A stretch of DNA of 64,000 nt from Larus michahellis (Eukaryota; Chordata; Aves; Charadriiformes; Laridae), in NCBI RefSeq assembly GCF_964199755.1, contig NC_133930.1, positions 63,951,962 to 64,015,961 of the forward strand, written 5' to 3'. Both the position numbers and the translations under genes were made by a program. The notes beneath the pieces were generated by a model. That model was not told where the DNA came from, did not search any database, and worked only from the letters and a program-made list of their open reading frames with translations. Shown here one piece after another: positions 14,380 through 25,900 of the stretch. Numbering within the stretch: the first letter of the stretch is position 1; each line of letters begins with the position of its first letter.

Positions 14380-14474
14380 GGGGGGGGAGGAAGAGGAGGA
14401 GGGGAGAGAGAAAGAGAGGGAGGGAGGAAGGGAGGGAGGAAAGGAAGGAGAGAGGGAGGGAGGAAGGAAGGAAG
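14380..14474 (+). repeat. 95-nt uninterrupted homopurine tract in CAMK4 5' leader
   Basis: Every base from 14380 to 14474 is A or G, mostly GGGA, GGAA and GAGA units, starting with a run of G. The tract ends 93 bp before the CAMK4 ATG, so it lies in the probable 5' UTR or core promoter. Homopurine/homopyrimidine tracts of this length can form intramolecular triplexes and, here, G-quadruplexes (established biophysics). A regulatory role is inference. Confidence 0.9.
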
Positions 14475-14567
14475 CAAGGGAGGTGAGGTGCCGCCGCCAG
14501 CCGCCTTGTCGCTCTGCTTTCTGCAGCCGGCGCGGAGGAGGCGGCAGCCCCCGGCAGGCGTCCCGGC

Positions 14568-14746
14568 ATGCTGAAAGTCACCATGCCCTCTTCCTCATCA
14601 TCGTCGTCCTCATCCTCCTCGTCCTCATCCTCCTCCGGCTCCTCGGCCGCCGGCCGCCCCGCGTCCGCCGCGCCCGACTACTGGATCGACGGCTCCAACA
14701 AGGACACCCTGGCCCACTATTTCGAGCTGGAGTCGGAGCTGGGACG
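14568..14746 (+). CDS. CAMK4: CAMK4 coding exon 1 (calcium/calmodulin-dependent protein kinase IV, N-terminus)
   Basis: This encodes the first 59 residues plus two bases of codon 60. It begins MLKVTMP, and its C-terminal half carries PDYWIDGSN and ends ELESELGR, the conserved lead-in to the kinase glycine loop. This matches the vertebrate CaMKIV N-terminus, whose human form starts MLKVTVP and has the same PDYWIDGSN and ESELGR segments. CaMKIV is a nuclear and cytosolic Ser/Thr kinase activated by Ca2+/calmodulin and CaMKK; it phosphorylates CREB and related factors. ATG 14568 has G at -3. A second in-frame ATG at 14583 (residue 6) sits in a stronger context (GTCACCATGC). Residues 8-23 are an uninterrupted run of 16 serines absent from the human protein as I recall it. 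The exon ends at GTGAGG, leaving a split arginine codon (phase 2). The kinase domain itself lies beyond this window. Confidence 0.95.
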
Positions 14747-14752
14747 GTGAGG
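14747..14752 (+). other. CAMK4: CAMK4 exon 1 splice donor
   Basis: GTGAGG follows GGACG, so the reading frame is cut after the second base of the arginine codon. Without splicing the frame meets TGA at 14748-14750, which supports this position as the true donor. Confidence 0.85.
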
Positions 14753-14830
14753 CGGCGGCGGGACGGGACGGGGCGGGGCGGGGCGGCGGGGGGCCGGCGG
14801 GGCCGGGGGGTGTCGGGGCCGGGGCAGGTC
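14750..14830 (+). promoter_or_regulatory. G-run cluster with G-quadruplex potential at the start of intron 1
   Basis: Immediately after the splice donor the + strand carries many G3-G6 runs separated by one to three bases (GGACGGGACGGGGCGGGGCG and following). It includes overlapping GC boxes. In the nascent transcript this could fold into G-quadruplexes next to the 5' splice site; as DNA it offers Sp1-type sites. Confidence 0.7.
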
Positions 14831-16339
14831 CCCGCTCCCCGCCGGCGCTGCGTCGCCGTGGCTGGCGAGAGCGGCAAAACTTTGGTTTGTGTGAACGTCG
14901 TCGGGAGAGCGTGCTGGCTCTCCCCGGCATGTCGGCTTTCGAAGGAAAACTGACACCTCCCGGGAGCCCAGCTGTGCACGTCCCCCAGAGAAACGAGTGA
15001 TTTTCAGGAGAGGGCATCAGTCCATCTCGGTAAAGGCTGGTCCACTTGAGCACCCTTGCGTTAGTCAGGTTACCTGTGTATTTGCAGACTCGAGACCTGA
15101 TGCTGTATGAGCTGAATGGTAGGCATCACTTCGAGAGCGCTAAAATGCCAGCGTCTTCGCAGCCTCGCTTCATGCGAGACCTTTTAACGTTATCGCCATT
15201 ATCAGCACCTTTAGACCTTGTGCTGACAAAACTCCCACCCGAGACAGGAGTCCGTGAATAGGCCTCTGTAAGCAGACTCTTCCCATTGGAGTGCAGTGCA
15301 GACGAGTGAGCTGGTATGTGTTCATTCATGAATTCTGCACTACTGCCCTGATGCTTCTGCCTGGCAACTTAGAGGTCCCAAGTGTTTGTTTTTTTTTTTT
15401 AAAACTGAAGTCCAGTGCAAAATGCTGTTGCCTGTATCTAGTGTGCAATTTTTACTCCCTAAATACAGTTGTCAGTTCATATTGAATTTGTGGGTAGAAA
15501 ATACCATTAAAAAAAAAAAAAGCGGAAAGTGACAGCTTTTTTAAGGGTTTACTGTAGATGACTTCAGTCTGTAAATCAGTAGGTAACAAATAGCAATTGT
15601 TAATTTTGCCAGTGATAGAGTATTAAAATCCTGGATGACCATGGGAAATTTGCAGGTAATAACATGGTTGCCTTGGTACAGTATTTTTGCAGAAAAGGAA
15701 TGCATTGAAAGTTACTGCTACCAAGCATACCTGTACTGTAACTGATAGGGGCAGGAGAGGCTGTAGAAATACAATATAGGATCATCCTTGGCTTGCTGGC
15801 TACGTCTTAAGCATCTGCTACTACCTTTTTGCAACTATTGCTCTTCATGCTAGCCAGATTTAAATAGGCATAGGTTTATGTACGCTTACCACATTTGTAC
15901 TTGACTTCACTGTACAGCTATGCAGAAACATATAAAGCAGGAAATACTGTTTTGTCAGTTTTGTGTCCAGAATTGACAAAAAAAGTGTGTGCTGCTGAGT
16001 AACAGCAGTTAATACCAGCTCTGTCACCTGAATTAATACTGTCATGTGTGGTCTGCCTAGAATCCTTTCAGCATGTGTGCTAGCGACTGTGAGCTTCGTT
16101 TAAGAATAGTCTGTATCAGTGATACATGATGGGTTTATTGCGTAGCTTGGGAAGGGGTTTTAAAATGTGAATTCTCCTGTCTGAGAAGGGGGGAGTTAAT
16201 GAAAGCTGAGGAGTAGTGGGTTTTTCTACCTTGCAAGGTGAGACAGTAGATGCTGAAACCCTAACAAAAGGTTTGAATAAGGAAGGTAACCACACCCAAC
16301 TAGTGTAGAGATGTGAGCAACGAAGTCTGCTTTGATATT

Positions 16340-16680
16340 GGACAGAACTAGGAAATAAGATTTAAAACAAAAGCAGAAAGAAAACAGGAGATAAGAACCG
16401 CCTTAATCAAAGACCATGAGGTAGGGAAGGGAGAGGGAAGAACTCGGAGGGGTATGGCAGCAAGATCTCGGTCCTTAGGTCCCAAGGCTAGCCTTGAGAT
16501 CCATTCAGAGCCAGCATCCAGAGCGCTGATGCTTATCTCAGACTCCCCCAGGTCTGTTTTAGCAAATCTGTAAGGGAGATCCAACAATCCCTCTTGGTTC
16601 CTAAGTGTAACATAAAACCATTTTGTTTTATCTTGGTAACCTTGTCTCCAACCTTTTAATTTTGGAGGTGACTTTGAGTG
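16340..16680. repeat. Possible LTR-derived block, unproven
   Basis: A CpG-poor but GC-richer island in AT-rich intron. Phrases such as CTCGGTCCTTAGGTCCC and CTCAGACTCCCCCAGG feel like avian LTR leader sequence. It holds an open frame on the - strand (16348-16683) with no recognised domain. Neither element ends nor target-site duplications could be found, so the assignment is weak. Confidence 0.25.
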
Positions 16681-17089
16681 CATCTACAAAAAATATTCAT
16701 TGCTTAAGTTAGTGGTGGTGAAAGAATATCAGGTGAGGCTGAAAAACATAGGTATGTGATCCCTTTAGATGCAGCAGATCAAAACAATACACTAAAATAA
16801 ACAACATGAGACACGACCCTAAAATATCTCTAACAAATGCAGGAATTGGAGATGTCTTTTGTCAGACTGCAAAGACCTGCATTTGGACAGCGGTTGCCAA
16901 GTATGGGAGTTCCCCTTTGGAAGGAGTGCCCTTTCTGCAAAGTATGTCTGGCAAATCCCTAAGCCATCATAGTCGGTAGTTCTTGCTTGTAAGACCAACT
17001 AAGGAGTCACGGGAGAAGATGGGGAAGGTCCTGCCACCAAGAAAAATAATAAATGCCTAAAAGCTTGGGTAGGAGCAAGCAGCCATCTT

Positions 17090-17620
17090 TCAAGAGCTGA
17101 GTTCCACAGGCATCAGTTCAGGTGTCTGTGCTGCTCAACACGCTCATAAATAAAGGGGTTGAACAGTGATATTTGCTGGTTTCACTAAATTATTAAGGGT
17201 TTTAAAGACAGCGTTGCCTGTGAAGAATTGCAGAAAGCCCTTAGTGGTCTGATAGGACCTTTAAATGGTGGATGAAGTTCAGTTTAGATAATTAAAATGG
17301 GGGTGGAGGAGAAACCGCTTGGTTGGTTGCTTTCCGTAGTAAATCCTGTAGTGAGACGAAGACAGAGATCTCTGGGCCCACAAGTGGTGTGAATGGAACA
17401 CCTGGTTAGAGGTGCCTGTTTGCTGTTTTCTTCTTGTTTGCTGCAAGCTCTGCAGACCATCTGACAAAGCTAGAGAGTAAAAAATGAACCACAAGAGGTA
17501 AGGCCATTTCGGTGCAGTGTGTAGCTAAGTGGTGGAACTCCTGGCCGCTGGATGCCATGGACACTGACAGTGCACATGGGTTTAATGGGCAACTGGGCAA
17601 GTCTGCGTTCAGGAAATGCA
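17090..17620 (+). mobile_element. Ancient CR1-type LINE fragment (reverse transcriptase 3' region)
   Basis: Despite heavy decay, phrases follow old CR1/L3-type ORF2 in order. GTGCTGCTCAACACGCTCAT precedes a segment like the usual GGGGTGAACAGTGA, and TGTGAAGAATTGCAGAAAG follows. GGTGGATGAAGTTCAGTTTA comes next, then GTGGTGGAACTCCTGGCCGC and CATGGGTTTAATGGGCAACT. The frame is destroyed by indels. The insertion is much older than the CR1 copies at 21.7 and 28.9 kb. Confidence 0.6.
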
Positions 17621-18490
17621 GTCAGACTGATTAAACATGAAGATACTAACTATTGAGCTGTAAATTGTTGAATGTTAGGAGAATATTCTTCACAGTATTG
17701 ATATAGGTTTTCTCTATTCTTTTATTCTTCTCGAGGTGTCTGTGTTTGGCCACTGTTAGAGACAGTATCCTGGGCTAGGCAGGCTTTTATTCTGACCCAG
17801 GACAGCTATTTTCATGTTCAATCGAGTGCCTGGCTAGTTCACCTTCCTTTTAGGCCATTTCTGACAAGGGATTTTGTGTGTACCACGTAACTGAAGTTCA
17901 GAATGCCGTAAGGATTAAATTTTGGCCTTTGTTTTACAGGAAGTATCTGTTCCTTCTCTGAGGTTGCAACATTGGTCAATTGTCAGCATTGGAATTTTGT
18001 TCTGAGTGTATTTAATCTGAAATCATATTTTCCACACTCCACTGGAAAAAGATTTTAATAATTTTAGGTGCTAAACTTGTATGTTTCTTAAAGACTAAAA
18101 CCTTTTGTTAGCCTTATATAACCTATGCTGTATCTTTTGGCACAGAGTTTCTGAATTGAGGATTAGTCTAAAGATGGTATTTGAGTGAAGACAAAATTCA
18201 GTAACAATTCTTTTGATACTCAGCAATATTATAAAAAAGGAATTTCTCTTTTTTGGAATTTTAGTTAACAGAATTTTACTTAGCGTGCACACTCTGGCCT
18301 AACTGCACCACACTATGTAGCTATTTGAGTTGAAACTGTCTAATATTATTATTGTAGGCATATTGCAGATCTATTAAATGGTCAAGAGCAGCTGGAAGTA
18401 TTTTCAACCAAATCCCTAAGGCTTTCTTTCAGTTTAAAAGGTTAAATAACATAATAATATTAAAAAGAAAAAAAAAAAAAGAAAACTTAC

Positions 18491-18730
18491 AGGCATTTTT
18501 CTTTGTGTAAGAATGATAAATTAGAATCTTCCAAGGTTACCTTTTCCTTCACGGGCAGTCTGTCAATTGTATGATCCTTGCTGAGGACCTGAAACTGAAA
18601 GGAGCTCAGTACTTGCAACTTACCTTGAATTGACAGTGTGAGATGAATCATAGGTGGTTTCTGTCCTTGAGTTCTTCGCACATCCAGTGTGTGGTTTGAA
18701 CTCAAGACTTCAGCGTGCAGAATGACGTCT
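18491..18730 (-). other. Antisense protein-like ORF ending at a GTAAGT donor, unidentified
   Basis: Read on the - strand, about 80 codons stay open from GACGTCATTCTG (near 18728) to CTGTAA at about 18490. They include PPMIHLTLSIQG and RLPVKEKVTLEDSNLSFLHK, which look protein-like. The stop lies inside a good donor (GCCTGTAAGTTTTC), and a second GTAAGT occurs within the ORF after SIQ. No acceptor with a convincing pyrimidine tract is seen upstream and no family is recognised. It could be a decayed exon, an antisense transcript exon, or chance. Confidence 0.2.
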
Positions 18731-21672
18731 TACTCAGTCAATCCTATTTCTGAGTGCTCTCATAGTAGCATCTACTTTTGTAATGGCAGTAGTAGATGGA
18801 ATCAGGTAATTCCTTTGTATAAGCATCATTTTATTTGCACTTGATGCTTTGAAGTTCAAACAGTTTTTGCTTTGAAAATATGCCAATTATTTTCCCTTCC
18901 ATTCCTTCATTAAAAAAAAAAAGGGCCTTTTCTCTGTTCATCTCGGATGTCATTTGTTACACAGACTGCTTGCCATGTTTATTTTGAAAATCACTTGCTC
19001 ATTTTGCTTTGGGGTGCATTTAAAGTAGGTCAGTCCCTCTTTCAGTTGCACTTTTGCTTACTTGCCTGTGACTTTTAGTACCGGACCTGAGGATTTTCCA
19101 AAGAGATGCAGGCATGCTGCTGACAGCACGTGGTGCCAGCTGCCTGAACGTGAGCGTGGGGTGCTTAGCTGAACCAGGATGAGAATTATCTTTGAGCAGA
19201 AACTGCCTGCGTAGATTTGACTGTCCTCCAGGTCACATTGTGCCACAAACTGCAACTTGCATGTTAACCTCACACCTTCAGGCAAGCAGCAAGCATTTTC
19301 ATGTGGAGACAGTTCCTGCTGATAGGGAAGGTTGTTGAAGAGGTGGGTCTGAGACCTCATTTGAGACTGTTGTGGTAGGTACGTTGGACCTTCCTTTGAG
19401 GTAGGAAGATAGGAGATACAGAGGGCATGGTGTCCTTTTGGTGCTGGCCAAGGGGGCAGGTGGATGTGGAGAATGGTCGTCTTCAGGCGTTGCACCAGCC
19501 AGCGTAGCCCCAGTTGAAGATTTTTGCTTCCTTTTCATCTTGAAGGGGTTCAGTCCACCACCTCGTCTTTCCCCTTAAAAGATGGCCTAAGCATTTGACC
19601 GCAGGCTCTTCTAGGGTGAACAAGCATCTTGCTCCTTCTGCTGAAGCAGTGCTGTTGTGAAGAAGACAATCCAATACTAAATTGTCCAGAAAGAGGATGT
19701 CAGATTTTTGTTAAGCAAGACACTGCTCTAAAAGGGGGGAAGTCAGTCCCTATCAAAATGCATGTTGATCTACAGAGAGTCATAAATAAATACCAATACC
19801 AAGCAGTGAATGTTTTCTGTGGAAGCTCTATAGCTTCTAAATCCAGTGTTCTGGATGAAATTCCTCACTTGGGTACCACTAACCAGAACTTGCAATGTAT
19901 AACCTGGGTTTTGACGGCTAAAATTCTTTACTCAGTGTCGGGAGAGTATTTTCTTCATTTTTGTCTGTTTCAGTTCAACAATTGGTTGGTTCAGAATTAA
20001 AAAACTGGGTGTTGCAAAAGCAAGCAAAGAAAATTTCCTCTACCATTCCTCTGTAAATAGAAAACAATTGAGAGTAGATATACCCTTTCACTTGAGGCTC
20101 TCTAAACATGGAGAGAAATGTGCTCTTAGGGTAGATATTTTGAACCTTGCCATGGGAGATTGTTAGTGACTCTGTTGTCCAAATGCCTATCTTAGGCACT
20201 AAGTTACTTGCTCTCCCTGCACATTTCTTAGTTAGAAAAGAAGAAAGCTGTTTTTTTAGTATTCACTGTCACCGTTGACATTCCATTCTTGTTAGAAAAT
20301 GAGTTTTGAGTTTTAAGTTTTACAGTTGTTCAAATCCATTTACATTGGAATTTGTGGCAAAACCGTTGTTCTGCTGCAGCCAGGAGTTTTGCATTGAACT
20401 GCAAACTTAACACCTGCTTCACCAGGTCTCAGAAAATAGATGATAAAATACGCATTTTTCACAATAGCTTATGTGTTTATCTGATTCCTGTTAATACTGT
20501 GACTGAGGCTTTGTTTCCGTCATCCATGATGGAAAATAAGTTTGTTGATTCAGTCAGCTATGGACAAGGTGTTTAGCTGTCAACGCTTGTAGACTGTCAC
20601 GTCAGAGAACTAACACTGGCCTGCTACATCTGTAAATAAACAGATTACTTGGCTTTTAGTACAATCAGTGATATCTAAGTCATAACTGTATTACCTAAAA
20701 ATTAGTCTGAAACAACCTTTTCTTCTTCTAAATATGAACTTAAATAGACTACTGATAATGGCACACGTTTACATATTTCCAATTACAGAAGCACTGATAT
20801 TTTATTCATAACATTGTAGTGCGCCATTCCTATTTTTAAAAGGCAATTTGTAGGTGTGTCTGTCTACACACTGAAGTTTTAACTTGGATCAGGAGTGACT
20901 TTCGTGGAACAAGCATCCCAGTGATCCCCTCTCACTGTGCTTTGCTTTGCATCAAGGGGCGTTCTTGGAGAGCAGAGAGCAGGCTGAGTGTCGCTGAACC
21001 AGAAGATGCAGTTCAGGAGCACTTAATCCACTCTAACCTTTTGTGGACGTTCAGTTCACAGGGCCAGATCAGGGCTCATCTGACGTAAAACCTGCAAAAA
21101 GTTTGTGTGATGGTATTGGCACGTTGCCACCATGTGTTACACTGGTGTGCTCCTACTGCATGGCGCTACATGCTAGTGCATACCTAGATTATATGTCCTA
21201 GTGATACCGTATTTGAATCTATCTGTAGTTAATCTGCAAGTTGATTAATAGGATGCTTGTGATATCATATGCACAGGTCAATGTCCGTCTGCTCAAGTTT
21301 TAATTAACTTGGAAGCTAAAGGGAATGTATATTATATGAATCAAAATTCAGTACTTAGAGTGGGCAGCGAAAGAGAAGTCATTGCAGAGTATTGCGTTAT
21401 CTCTGTACTCTTTATTATTCTATGTACTTAATGGATTGTTCTGTCAATAAATTGAGTCGTTACATTTTTTTTTCTATAAAAGGAGTGCTGGAGCAGTTTT
21501 GAATAGCTGGAATGAATAGATGATCATTCTGTGTAATTTTCACAGGTTTCTTGTACTTAAAAAAGAGCTATTAATACTGAAAGATTATATTAGAGGATTG
21601 TTATTTCTTTATTTTCCAGTTATTTTTTCTGTCGGCCACTGTACATTTTTGTCATTGGTTTTGGTTATCTTT
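18731..21672. other. Intron sequence, nothing recognised
   Basis: Mixed-composition intronic DNA with a slightly GC-richer part at 19050-19650. No repeat family, RNA gene or coding exon could be supported. Confidence 0.5.
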
Positions 21673-22066
21673 TTAAAGCTTGGAGAAGAGGAGGCTGAGG
21701 GGAGACCTCATTGCTCTCTACAACTACCTGAAAGGAGGTTGGAGAGAGGTGGGTGTTGGCCTCTTCTCCCAGGTGAATAATGACAGGAGCAGAGGAAATG
21801 GTCTGAAGCTGCGGCAGGGGGGGGTTAGATTAGATATTAGGAAGAATTACTTTACTGAAAGAGTGGTCAGATGCTGGAACAGCCTGCCTAGGAAGGTGGT
21901 TGAGTCACCATCCCTAGAGGTGTTTAAGAAACATCTAGATGTGACACCTCAGGGCATGCTCTAGTCGCAGAGATTGTAGGGGTGGTTTGTGGGTATTTTT
22001 GCGTGTATCGTTGGTCTCTATGATCTCAAAGGTCCTTTCCAACCAGAAGATTCTATGATTCTACGA
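21673..22066 (+). mobile_element. CR1 LINE, 3' end, 5'-truncated
   Basis: About 390 bp covering the last codons of ORF2 and the CR1 3' UTR. The frame encodes [19 protein letters not shown], then [19 protein letters not shown], the standard CR1 ORF2 C-terminus. The copy ends with GGTCCTTTCCAACC and an ATTCTATG-based tail at about 22050. The 5' truncation is typical of LINE insertion. The C-terminal frame is nearly intact (21680-21964), so this is one of the younger CR1 copies in the window. Confidence 0.95.
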
Positions 22067-22114
22067 AATGCCTTTACAGGGGAGGTATTTGTTAAAAAAT
22101 CTGGTTAATTTAAC

Positions 22115-22152
22115 CATAAATTTTGTAGTCCTTCATAAATTTTGTAGTCCTT
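22115..22152. repeat. 19-bp tandem duplication
   Basis: The unit CATAAATTTTGTAGTCCTT occurs twice head to tail with no difference, just downstream of the CR1 insertion. Confidence 0.9.
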
Positions 22153-22770
22153 ATATAGATAGATCATTTTAACTTCCACTGGAGTAAACTACTACTAAAA
22201 GTAAGGCTACACTTCTCTCTGTTCCTGACCAGCGGAGAGGAATTGGCAGCCCCTGTACTGCCTTGTAAATGCAGGTTTTGGACAGCTGGCTGCCTGGGGA
22301 TGGTTGTATTGTAATCAACACACAGAGCAAGGAACTGTCTCATCGGTCAAAACACAGCACTGGAAAGAGCTGTATCTGAAATGATATCCTTCTCGATGGC
22401 TTAGGTACCTCAGCCCTGACTGCAAGGAGTGCACTGGAGAAGAGTGAGGGCCCACATGCAGCAAGTCTCTTTTGGATGCTGGCACTGCAATTGCTCTTTT
22501 CAGAAAGGGAACAAAGCTGGCAGAGTCAGTGAAAATCTTGAGGATTTTCCTCTTGGTTTCAGGTGCCTAGATGCCTTTAGGCCTCTCTAGGTTTGCAGAT
22601 TATATTAAGGATTTGGCTCTAAATTACTGGGAACATATCTGAAGTAGAAAGTAGCATGAATTATAGTAAGAGTTTATATTAAGTTAAGCTTCTAGTGTGT
22701 GAGCTAGAACATTTTAAACCAGTTTGGGCACCTTCAAATGCAATGCAGGGTGCCCTAGATTTAGCTATTG

Positions 22771-22948
22771 TGTGAGAACAGGCTGCCCAGGGAAGTGGTT
22801 GAGGCATCATCCCTGGAGGTATTTAAAAGCCGGGTAGATGTAGTGCTTAGAGACATGGTTTAGCGATGGTTTCGTCAGAGTTAGATTGATGGTTGGACTC
22901 GATGATCTGAAAGGTCCCTTCCAACCTGGGAAATTCTGTGATTCTGTG
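22771..22948 (+). mobile_element. CR1 LINE, short 3' fragment
   Basis: It starts within the end of ORF2 (GGCTGCCCAGGGAAGTGGTT), runs through GGTTGGACTCGATGATCTGA and AAAGGTCCCTTCCAACCTGG, and ends in ATTCTGTGATTCTGTGAAAT. Same strand as the copy 700 bp upstream but a separate, shorter insertion. Confidence 0.93.
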
Positions 22949-25900
22949 AAATATATTTCTAACGGAGGAAATGAATAGCTCTTGAAGTAAGTACTCTTAA
23001 GAATACTGAAAAATTTTTTTGCACATAGACCTTGTAGGAGTTGAAAGCAACGGCGTCATTTGTGTTAATACGAGAATTGTCATATTTGAGAAATATTGCA
23101 GTAGTCTGCAAGGGGTCAGATATAACAAAGTCATCCTTTTAGCTTGTTGCAGAGACAGTACATCTGAAATTAAGTAAGTATTTTCAAGTTCAGTGATTCT
23201 GGATGGAGGGCAAGTAAATTTACCGAAGCCCTGTGGTGCGAGAAGCAAATACGTGTTCATTCCACTGTGTCTTTAGGTGTGTGTCCAAGTGTACGTTGTA
23301 TTGTGTAAGGGATTGTGATGGACGCAGTTTCACAGGCAGAATTCTGCCAGTAACAGATGTTTAAATGCCTGCTCACATAGTAAATAGCCACATTTGAAAA
23401 GACCACCAATTATGAATGGCAGCCAGTGAAAAAATACTCAGTTTCCATGTACGCCATCTGTGGAAGTCCAAGTACTTGCTAGGAAGGACTACCCATCCTC
23501 TTCAGTCACCCAGATAAAAGAAGTTTTATCCTCCTGAATATTGTCCGAAAAGGTCAATCAGGAAATAAAAAAGATAGTCATCCCCTACCCTAGTTTTGTT
23601 TATAGTCCCAACAAATTGAGCTGACTTTATCGCAGTAAACCCAAATGATTCTTCTGTGCTCTTCTGCTAGCCAGAAGGTTGGCCGGCCTTTGGGAAAGTG
23701 ATCTTCTCACACTGCACGTTGTGTGGGAAAAATTGCAAAGATTTGAATATTTTTTCATCTGTGTATGCACAAAACATCTGAACCATTAGTGGGAGTTGAG
23801 ATTGCATAAAAAGGAAGAACATGTACTCCCTTGTGCTTTCACAGTGAAGCAGAATATAAACATATAAACTTGCATATTTGCTGTTGACTTCTTCATTTAG
23901 GCATTTTTATGATGCTTCCTCTCTTCACAACAAGCAGACCTTTATTGTCTGAACAATCACTAATTTCACAAGGGATATTCTTTTTGCAGTACAGTGATGG
24001 CTTATTCTGAGAAAGGGTAACCAAGTGTTCCGTGTATTTCCAAACGGTGATGCTGCTTTTCATTCTTGGTTTGTCTAATACCTTTTTCAATATTTATGGT
24101 TTCCCTGTCTCCTCCATTAAAAAAAATGGGTAAGAATGACAGCTTTTACAACTCGTCATTGATACCTTGGAAATACTCTTAACATTTGTTGTTAGTGATC
24201 CTTCATTTTTCTTGCATTGTCAGTGTCCGCAGCCAGTTGGTAATCACCAGAAAATGCATTTAAACTTAGAGGTTACTGCTCTTAAAAACTAAACTTGTCT
24301 CCACTTTATGAGGATCTTTTTTTTTGCTTGCTTGTTCTTTGGAGTCTGAGCTAGCAGCTCTGTGAAATCTGAGCTGGCGAATCATTAAGAATTTAATTTA
24401 GGAATTTTTGTGTTGTGGAAGCATGTTTTCCTGTTTTCACCTTTGCCTCGCTTTTGTACCTCAGTGTTAAGAAAGGTCTTTCAGAGTGACGCCTCTTTTT
24501 GCAAAACTGCACAGGGTGTGTTTTCCTGGAGTCTATCTGGGTTAGCTTTTAAACCTCTAGAAACTCATCTGAACAAGGCAAGAAAAGCACACTTCTTCCC
24601 TGCCCTGTTCCAAGACTGCAGTTTGTTGCCTATGACCCTTTCCCAGCTCTTTCTGACCTAGGAAACAATCTGTTTTGGAAGGTAAACGCATGTTGAGTTT
24701 GACAGGCTTAGTAGGGAAGGTTCTGCTCAGAATGATATCTCGGCTAGCGGCATGCTTTGGAGCAGCCCAGAGGTACCTTAACTGCTGAGGATTATGTGTC
24801 TTAAGGACAGATTGACATTTCCCTTGAGTTTCACCTTCCTTTACTGTAGAAAGGTTGTGGTCATGCACGTGGAAGCCGGCTTTTTTTTTTCCTAGTTATC
24901 TGTGTTTTTTTAAGATCTATTAGCACGATGCAGTGGGAAAGATCATTGAAAATGAGCTCTCTGAGACCATTTTTCAAATGTGGGGGTTTTGATCAACACA
25001 TATGTGTTTTATATGCTCGATTTCTTAGACTATAAAATGTTCAAAACAGAAAGATGGAGTAATGGGGATATAATGCTATACCAATACACCTTGCAAATGT
25101 ATCTTTTGGTTAAGGAAGGAATGTAAAAATGGTGTCATTACTGTCATAGGTTACTATCACTTAAAACACACAGACAACTGGGGACCATCAATATTTGCAT
25201 CTGTTGCCCAGAGAATAGATTGCTGAGGTGTTGTTGCTGTCCTTGTAAAGTAATTCTAGGTTAGGAAACCCTGCAACAACATGACTTTGAAAGGGACCAT
25301 TCAATCTGTAGAAACCAAAGCTTTTGTCTCCTTGAATTTCACCTGCAGGGGATAACAGGAGAGAAATTATATGGCATAAACCACCAAAATACATGGTTGG
25401 ACCTGTATGCTAATTCTGACATGAGTGAAGTAATCGGCTGAACGACATAATGCTGTAACTTATAAATTGTCCTCCTTTCACATACACAGTTATCTGTGCT
25501 AGAAGTCAAGAACCATAAAATGTAAAATAAAAGGGGAAAAAAAAAATTATGAAACATGGTGACCTTTGACAGTTTACTATCTATTCATCATGGCTTTTTT
25601 TTTTTTGGGGGGGGGGGGAGTGTAAAACAGTGGTAAAAGCAAGTCTAAGATTTATAATGCCCAATCTCAAAACCAACGACATTAAAATTAAAGCCCTTCA
25701 ACACATGCATAGTCTGTGCGCCGATGCATACCTCACTGTGAGCATCCATATGCCACAGATAAGATGCCAGAACTGCAACTTTACCTCAGAATTGATGTCA
25801 TCTCCACAGTCCTTTTCCCCAAACTCTCCTCACTAGAAACATGTGATGCTTCTCCGCTCTGGCGTCTCTCCAGGCATCGTCAAAAAAAGCAGCTTCTTGG

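Larger units (their letters stand above)
13855..14900. promoter_or_regulatory. CpG island, CAMK4 promoter and 5' UTR
   Basis: GC content and CpG density rise sharply at about 13855 and fall after about 14900, while the flanks are AT-rich. GC boxes (CCGCCCC/GGGGCGG types) are frequent, including a run just inside the intron at 14769-14785. The start codon of CAMK4 lies within the island. No clear TATA box is visible, which fits a CpG-island promoter with dispersed initiation. The transcription start cannot be placed from sequence alone. The long ORFs on both strands in this block are low-complexity products of the base composition, not genes. Confidence 0.85.

Noticed and set aside
13715..14584. 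289-codon open frame on the - strand across the CpG island (with 200- to 244-codon frames on both strands)
   Set aside because: Arg/Pro/Gly/Ala-rich translations in all frames of a GC-rich island reflect base composition and lack of AT-rich stops. They overlap the CAMK4 leader and exon and show no domain.
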